From Deltaproteobacteria bacterium (GTDB lineage Bacteria > Desulfobacterota > Desulfobulbia > Desulfobulbales > VMSU01): a DNA stretch of 24,122 nt. A model generated the notes under the pieces. It did no database searches. It worked only from the letters and a program-made list of their open reading frames with translations, and was not told the origin of the DNA. This document shows, piece after piece, positions 19,943 through 24,122 of this stretch (positions are counted from its first letter, which is position 1; every line of letters starts with the position of its first letter). The translations under genes were made by a program, and so were the position numbers. The stretch lies in assembly GCA_021789795.1 (NCBI GenBank), contig JAJYJA010000015.1, positions 1-24,122 of the forward strand, given 5' to 3'.

Positions 19943-21745
19943 ATGCACCGCTCACCCCTCGACACCCTGAAAAAAGTCTTCGGCTACACCAGCTTTCGGC
20001 CCTTCCAGCAAGAGATCATCGAACGCCTGATCAACGGCGAGGACCTCTTCGTGTTGATGCCCACCGGGGGCGGCAAGTCGCTGTGCTACCAGTTGCCGGC
20101 CCTGCACCGGCCGGGGGTGGCGATCGTGGTCTCGCCGCTCATCTCGCTGATGAAGGATCAGGTGGATGCCTTGACCGCCGCCGGGGTCAGGGCCGCCAGC
20201 TACAACTCCTCGCTCTCGGAAGGGGAGTCGAAGCAGACCTTGGCCCGCCTGCACGCCGGCCAGCTCGATCTGCTCTACATCGCCCCGGAGCGGCTGATGA
20301 GCGAGGCCTTCCTTGAACGACTCAGGGTCATCGAGATCGCCCTGTTCGCCATTGACGAGGCCCACTGCGTCTCCCAGTGGGGCCACGATTTCCGGCCCGA
20401 GTACCGCCAGCTCTCCCGGCTGCGCGAACGACTGCCCGGCCCGCCGATCATCGCCTTAACCGCCACCGCCGAACCCCACACCCAAAAGGACATCCTGCGG
20501 GGCCTGAACCTGCCCCAGGCCCGGGCCTTCATCACCGGCTTCGACCGGCCCAATATCCGCTACACGGTCGTGGACAAGGTCAAGCCCGCGACCCAGCTCA
20601 AGGAGTTTCTCTCCCACCGCCGCCAGCAATCAGGCATCGTCTATGCATTAAGCCGTAAACGGGTGGAGACCGTGGCCGCCGACCTGGTAAAGGCGGGCGT
20701 CAAGGCCGCCGCCTATCACGCCGGACTCCCGCCTGGCCGCCGGCAAGAGGTGCAGGACGCCTTTCAGCGGGACGAGATCCTGGTGGTGGTGGCCACGGTG
20801 GCCTTTGGCATGGGAATCGACAAGTCAAACGTCCGCTTCGTGGTTCACTATGACATTCCCAAGAATATAGAAAGTTATTACCAGGAAACCGGGCGGGCGG
20901 GACGCGACGGCCTGCCCTCCGAGGCCCTGCTCCTCTTTGGCTACGGCGATATCGCCATCGCCCGGGGGCTGATCGAACAGAGCGGCAATGCCGAACGGAG
21001 GCGGATCGAACTTCAGCGACTAAACAGCATCATCGGCTTCGGCGAGGCCCAGACCTGCCGCCGCCGGCTGCTGCTCGGGTATTTCGGCGAGCAAGTGGGG
21101 GATGATTGCGGCAACTGCGACATCTGCCTCTCCCCGCCGGAGACCATCGAGGTCACCGAGGACGCCCGCAAGGCCCTGTCTTGCGTCTATCGGGTGGGGC
21201 AGCGCTACGGCATGGGTCACGTCATCGAGGTGCTGCGCGGCTCGCAAAACCAGCGGCTGCTGCAACTGGGCCACGACCGGCTCTCGACCTACGGCATCGG
21301 CCGGGACAAGGGCCAGGACTACTGGGGGGCCTTGCTCCGCCACCTGGTGCAGCAGGGCTACCTGAAGCAAGATCTCGACAACTTCTCGGTGCTCAGCCTG
21401 ACCGAGAACGCCCGGCCCCTGCTCAAGGGCGAGACCACCCTCTCCATCCCCAAACCGCGCACCAAACCTCAGCCGACGGCAAGGGGCTCCAGCCGCAAGC
21501 GGGAGACGCCGCCCTTAAGCTACGACCAATTCCTGTTCGCCCATCTGCGGGCCCTGCGCAAAAAACTGGCCGATCAGGAGGGGGTGCCGCCCTTCGTCAT
21601 CTTCAGCGACGCCACCCTGATCGAGATGGCGGCCACCCGGCCCCAGGATCACGACGCCCTGCTGACGATCAACGGGGTTGGGCTCCACAAGCTTGAGCAC
21701 TACGGGGATCAATTTTTGGCCGTCATCCGCGAAACCCCGGAGTAG
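19943..21745 (+). CDS. recQ: ATP-dependent DNA helicase RecQ
   Basis: The 600-residue helicase has the usual RecQ length and order. It starts with motif 0 FGYTSFRPFQQEII (13-26), then Walker A PTGGGKS (40-46) and DEAH (138-141, in AIDEAHCVSQWGHDFRPEY), followed by motif IV-VI sequences (GFDRPN, VATVAFGMGIDKSNVR, YQETGRAGRDG). The zinc site cysteines are C372, C389, C392 and C395. An RQC winged-helix region and a C-terminal HRDC domain (about 520-595, INGVGLHKLEHYG) follow. It unwinds DNA 3'-5' in recombination and replication-fork repair. A strong promoter directly abuts the start codon. It is not clearly in an operon with the preceding Nudix gene. Confidence 0.96.
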   Translation: MHRSPLDTLKKVFGYTSFRPFQQEIIERLINGEDLFVLMPTGGGKSLCYQLPALHRPGVAIVVSPLISLMKDQVDALTAAGVRAASYNSSLSEGESKQTLARLHAGQLDLLYIAPERLMSEAFLERLRVIEIALFAIDEAHCVSQWGHDFRPEYRQLSRLRERLPGPPIIALTATAEPHTQKDILRGLNLPQARAFITGFDRPNIRYTVVDKVKPATQLKEFLSHRRQQSGIVYALSRKRVETVAADLVKAGVKAAAYHAGLPPGRRQEVQDAFQRDEILVVVATVAFGMGIDKSNVRFVVHYDIPKNIESYYQETGRAGRDGLPSEALLLFGYGDIAIARGLIEQSGNAERRRIELQRLNSIIGFGEAQTCRRRLLLGYFGEQVGDDCGNCDICLSPPETIEVTEDARKALSCVYRVGQRYGMGHVIEVLRGSQNQRLLQLGHDRLSTYGIGRDKGQDYWGALLRHLVQQGYLKQDLDNFSVLSLTENARPLLKGETTLSIPKPRTKPQPTARGSSRKRETPPLSYDQFLFAHLRALRKKLADQEGVPPFVIFSDATLIEMAATRPQDHDALLTINGVGLHKLEHYGDQFLAVIRETPE

Positions 21746-21781
21746 GCGGCCTTGCCATTACCTCTGGCAAGACCTATATTT

Positions 21782-21799
21782 GATGGACTCGCAAAAAAG
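21782..21799 (+). repeat. Solo GATGG..TCGCAAAA repeat end
   Basis: GATGGACTCGCAAAAAAG resembles the ends of the elements at 9641-9715 and 19200-19384, but no inverted partner is visible nearby. It may be a degraded copy in the recQ-fmdB gap. Confidence 0.4.
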
Positions 21800-21863
21800 A
21801 ACCGATGGCCAACGTTTTCCAAACCACCCTACCCCCACAAAAAAACCTTGCAGGTGCCTAAAG

Positions 21864-22082
21864 ATGCCCATCTACGAATACCGTTGCCTGGAATGCAATA
21901 CCTCGTTTGAAAAGATCCTCACCTCCAGCGCCTCCACCGAGACCATCGTCTGCTCCCACTGCGGCAGCCCCAAGGTGCAGAAAAAAATCTCCGCCGCCAG
22001 CCTCCGCCTGGCGGGCAACTCGGCCAGCCCCATCCCCGCCGGGGCCCTCTCCGGCTGCGCCTCCCGCTCCGGCTTCTCCTGA
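21864..22082 (+). CDS. FmdB-family zinc ribbon protein
   Basis: The 72-residue protein begins MPIYEYRCLECNTSFE, the FmdB/putative regulatory zinc-ribbon signature, with metal ligands C8, C11, C30 and C33 (CSHCGSPKVQKKIS). A short Ser/Ala/Gly/Pro-rich tail follows. The start at 21864 is set by the family N-terminus and AGGTG upstream; the frame is open further 5' but that part is not family-like. FmdB proteins are proposed regulators, and the true role is unknown. It follows recQ by 118 bp. Confidence 0.88.
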   Translation: MPIYEYRCLECNTSFEKILTSSASTETIVCSHCGSPKVQKKISAASLRLAGNSASPIPAGALSGCASRSGFS

Positions 22083-22135
22083 GCCTGAGCCATCCGGGCC
22101 CGGGCGGCCCGTAATCACCATTCCCCTGCCCCAGC

Positions 22136-24122
22136 TCACTGCAAGCCGACGCGGTAGTTGAAGGCACTCGCGCGCTCCGGGGCCTTCCCCCCCTCCAGAC
22201 GCCGCCAGAACAGGGGCAACTCCCCGCGCTTGAAGACCTGGGCGGTCAGATCGACCACCAGGTAATCGAGGCCCGCCGCCTTCAGCTCCGGGAGCCGGTC
22301 CAGCAGGGAGAAGGGCTGGGCCGGCAGGGCCAGGGTCTGGCCAAAGGACTGGACCAGGGTAAACTCTTCCCCCCGGGGCGAAACGAAGGTGTGCCCATAC
22401 TGGAAGAACCCAGGATGAGACCGGGCGGTGAAGAGCGGCGGGAAGCCAAAGACCGTCATCCCCAACCGCCCCGGTTGGCGCCCGGCCAGGGCGGCCACCA
22501 GCTCCCGGTCCGCCTCGATCGACACCTGGGCCGATTCGATCCCGACCTCGGCTAAGGCCTTAAGCGCCTGGACGTTCATGACGTTTAGGCTGTAGTGCCC
22601 AAAGAGCGTAACCCGGCCCGGTCGCGACCCGGCCCGCCGCCCGCCGCCGGGGGCGGCCTTGCCTCCTCGGCGGGCCAGCGTCCCGGCCTCCGCCGCCAGC
22701 CCTCGGGAGGAGGCCATGGCCTCCCGCACCAGCAGGGCCTGGCCGACATGGGCGACCTGCCAGTCACCAAACCCCTGGCGACCAAGCCCGGCGATGGCCT
22801 GCCGGTACCAGTCCAAATCCGCCTCCAGGATAACCGGCGGCAGGCCCCAGATCAACCGGCGCCGCAGCTCCGGGGCCAGGGGGAGTCGGGCCATCCGCCG
22901 CTGGCTCTCCGGGCTAAGCAGGACTACGACCCGCTCCGGCGCAAGGTTCCGCGGCAGATGCCCGAGCAGCCCCGGATCGTCGATCCGCAACCACCAGGGC
23001 AGCGCCATATCCAGCGTTGCCGGCGCCGCTGACCTCCTTGGCGGCCGCCGGACGCCGCCCCGGGCCTTCGCCGCCTGGACACCCAGGCCCTCTGCCCCCC
23101 GGGGCCTCGCCGCCTGCGGCAGGCTGGCGGCGATCCGCCCTATCCGGTCCCGCCGCCGCTCCCTGGCCACCTGGCCCGCGAACCGTTTGGGCAGCAGGGC
23201 GCCGGCCCGGGCCGGTGCCTTACGGGAGTCAAGGGTATCGACCTTGTACACCGGATCCCCCGCCGCCGTCCCCTCCGGGGCCGAAATCCGCACCGTCTGG
23301 CCCGGATCGGCCCTCTCCACCGACCGGCCCGCCAACCACATCTCCCGCACCGTAAGCGAGCCCCGCTCCCCGCTCCGCTCGTTGTGAATCCGGATCCGGT
23401 CGCCCAGCCGCAACGGCTCCCGCAAGACGAGATCAGCCCCCTCCCGCCGACACCTGTCTATCTTGCCGACAAACAGGCCGATATTGCCTGAATACTGCGG
23501 GGAAATCAACGACTCGTCGAATCCAGGCCGGAAATAGCCGCTGCTGGTCTTGCGCCCCAGGGCCAAGGATAGGGTCTCCTCCGCCTCCCGCAGGGCCGCC
23601 GGATCGTCCGGGGCATCCAGGGCCAACCGATAGGCCCTGACCACCGTCTCCACGTACTGGCGGCTGCGCATCCGGCCTTCGATCTTGAACGAACCCACCC
23701 CCGCCGCCCGCAACTCGCCGATCAGGCCCAAGCCCTGCAAGTCGTTCATGGAGAAGAGATAGCCACCCTTGGCGCCCCCGTCCCGCCAGTTGTACTTACG
23801 GCGGCAGGGCTGCACGCAGCGGCCCCGCAGCCCGCTTTTCCCGCCCAGAAAGCTACTAAACAGGCAGAGCCCGGAGTAGGCGAAGCACATGGCGCCGTGA
23901 ATGAAGACCTCGATCTCCACCGGCGCGCTGGCGGCGGCAAGAGTGATCTCGGTCACGGAAAGCTCCCGGGCCAACACCACCCGCGAGAAGCCCAGGCCGG
24001 CGAGCTGCCGGACATTTACCGAGTTGTGCGCCCCCATCAGGGTGCTGGCGTGCAGCCGCAGCTCCGGGAAGTGCCGACGGGCCAGGTGATAGACCCCCAG
24101 GTCCTGGACGATCACCGCGTCC
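22136..24122 (-). CDS. U32 family peptidase/RlhA-like protein, 5' end cut off
   Basis: This partial protein of at least 662 residues is open to the window edge on its N-terminal side. It shows the U32 core: DAVIVQDLG, LHASTLMGAHN, EVFIHGAMCFAYSGLCL, GLRGRCVQPCRRKYNW and SFKIEGRMRSRQYVE. The cysteines in these motifs fit the iron-sulfur ligands of the RlhA/TrhP/UbiU group. Members of this group hydroxylate rRNA or tRNA bases using prephenate-derived chemistry, or are annotated as collagenase-like. A middle Arg/Pro/Ala-rich, low-complexity stretch is followed by a second conserved part (FGHYSLNVMN to LFWRRLEGG). RNA modification is inferred from the family; peptidase activity is doubtful. Confidence 0.87.
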   Translation of the reverse strand, partial: DAVIVQDLGVYHLARRHFPELRLHASTLMGAHNSVNVRQLAGLGFSRVVLARELSVTEITLAAASAPVEIEVFIHGAMCFAYSGLCLFSSFLGGKSGLRGRCVQPCRRKYNWRDGGAKGGYLFSMNDLQGLGLIGELRAAGVGSFKIEGRMRSRQYVETVVRAYRLALDAPDDPAALREAEETLSLALGRKTSSGYFRPGFDESLISPQYSGNIGLFVGKIDRCRREGADLVLREPLRLGDRIRIHNERSGERGSLTVREMWLAGRSVERADPGQTVRISAPEGTAAGDPVYKVDTLDSRKAPARAGALLPKRFAGQVARERRRDRIGRIAASLPQAARPRGAEGLGVQAAKARGGVRRPPRRSAAPATLDMALPWWLRIDDPGLLGHLPRNLAPERVVVLLSPESQRRMARLPLAPELRRRLIWGLPPVILEADLDWYRQAIAGLGRQGFGDWQVAHVGQALLVREAMASSRGLAAEAGTLARRGGKAAPGGGRRAGSRPGRVTLFGHYSLNVMNVQALKALAEVGIESAQVSIEADRELVAALAGRQPGRLGMTVFGFPPLFTARSHPGFFQYGHTFVSPRGEEFTLVQSFGQTLALPAQPFSLLDRLPELKAAGLDYLVVDLTAQVFKRGELPLFWRRLEGGKAPERASAFNYRVGLQ

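Noticed and set aside
1..24122. CRISPR array, tRNA or rRNA genes
   Set aside because: No regularly spaced direct repeats and no cloverleaf or rRNA-like sequence was seen; the repeats present are dispersed elements.

Overview
The window looks like chromosome from an anaerobic deltaproteobacterium in the broad sense (Desulfobacterota or Desulfuromonadota). This is inferred from gene content: a type IV pilus block with PilY1 and a pilus-linked ABC transporter, a chemoreceptor with a c-type haem motif, a COG1900/DUF39 homocysteine-biosynthesis protein beside a CBS-ACT protein, a hemerythrin-PAS protein and a large U32 protein. No rRNA, tRNA, CRISPR array or intact transposase gene is visible. The left half (about 1-11.6 kb) is visibly less GC-rich than the right half and carries all G or C runs of seven or more bases.

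Layout. 1-3.7 kb (minus strand): major pilin pilA with its own terminator, then an overlapping three-gene operon (ABC ATPase, ABC-2 permease, membrane-anchored TPR-like protein) resembling the pilA-linked ABC transporter of Myxococcus. 3.7-4.2 kb: divergent control region with a sigma-54-like -24/-12 candidate facing each way. 4.2-11.6 kb (plus strand): minor-pilin operon of a small exported protein, PilY1, FimT/GspH-like, PilV-like, PilW-like and PilX-like proteins. 11.6-11.93 kb: a scar that appears to contain the 3' end of a second pilY1 and, antisense, the 3' end of an RluA-type pseudouridine synthase gene. 11.96-14.1 kb: a conserved small protein and the haem-binding chemoreceptor. 14.1-16 kb (minus): CBS-ACT protein then DUF39 protein, separated by a strong hairpin. 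16.4-17.5 kb: pheA. 17.5-19 kb (minus): cupin then hemerythrin-PAS protein. 19.4-22.1 kb (plus): RppH-like Nudix hydrolase, recQ, FmdB-type zinc ribbon. 22.1 kb to the end (minus): a U32 protein cut off by the window edge.

The most notable structure is non-coding. Three copies of a ~153-bp element start with GTAA, have 13-bp terminal inverted repeats and 8-bp target duplications (two perfect, one cut by the window edge); these are the hallmarks of IS66-family ends, so they look like IS66-mobilised MITEs. One sits at the predicted pheA transcription start, one splits what was probably a cupin/hemerythrin operon. A different 143-bp element with perfect 24-bp inverted ends and a perfect 8-bp duplication lies between pilA and the ABC operon, and a third family with GATGG..TCGCAAAA ends occurs in intergenic gaps. 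The window is therefore a sampler of non-autonomous elements inserted into regulatory positions.

Functionally, the left half builds and probably tip-modifies a type IV pilus. The right half holds redox or stress sensing (haem MCP, hemerythrin-PAS, cupin with an FNR-type palindrome), sulfur and aromatic amino-acid metabolism, RNA decay and DNA repair.
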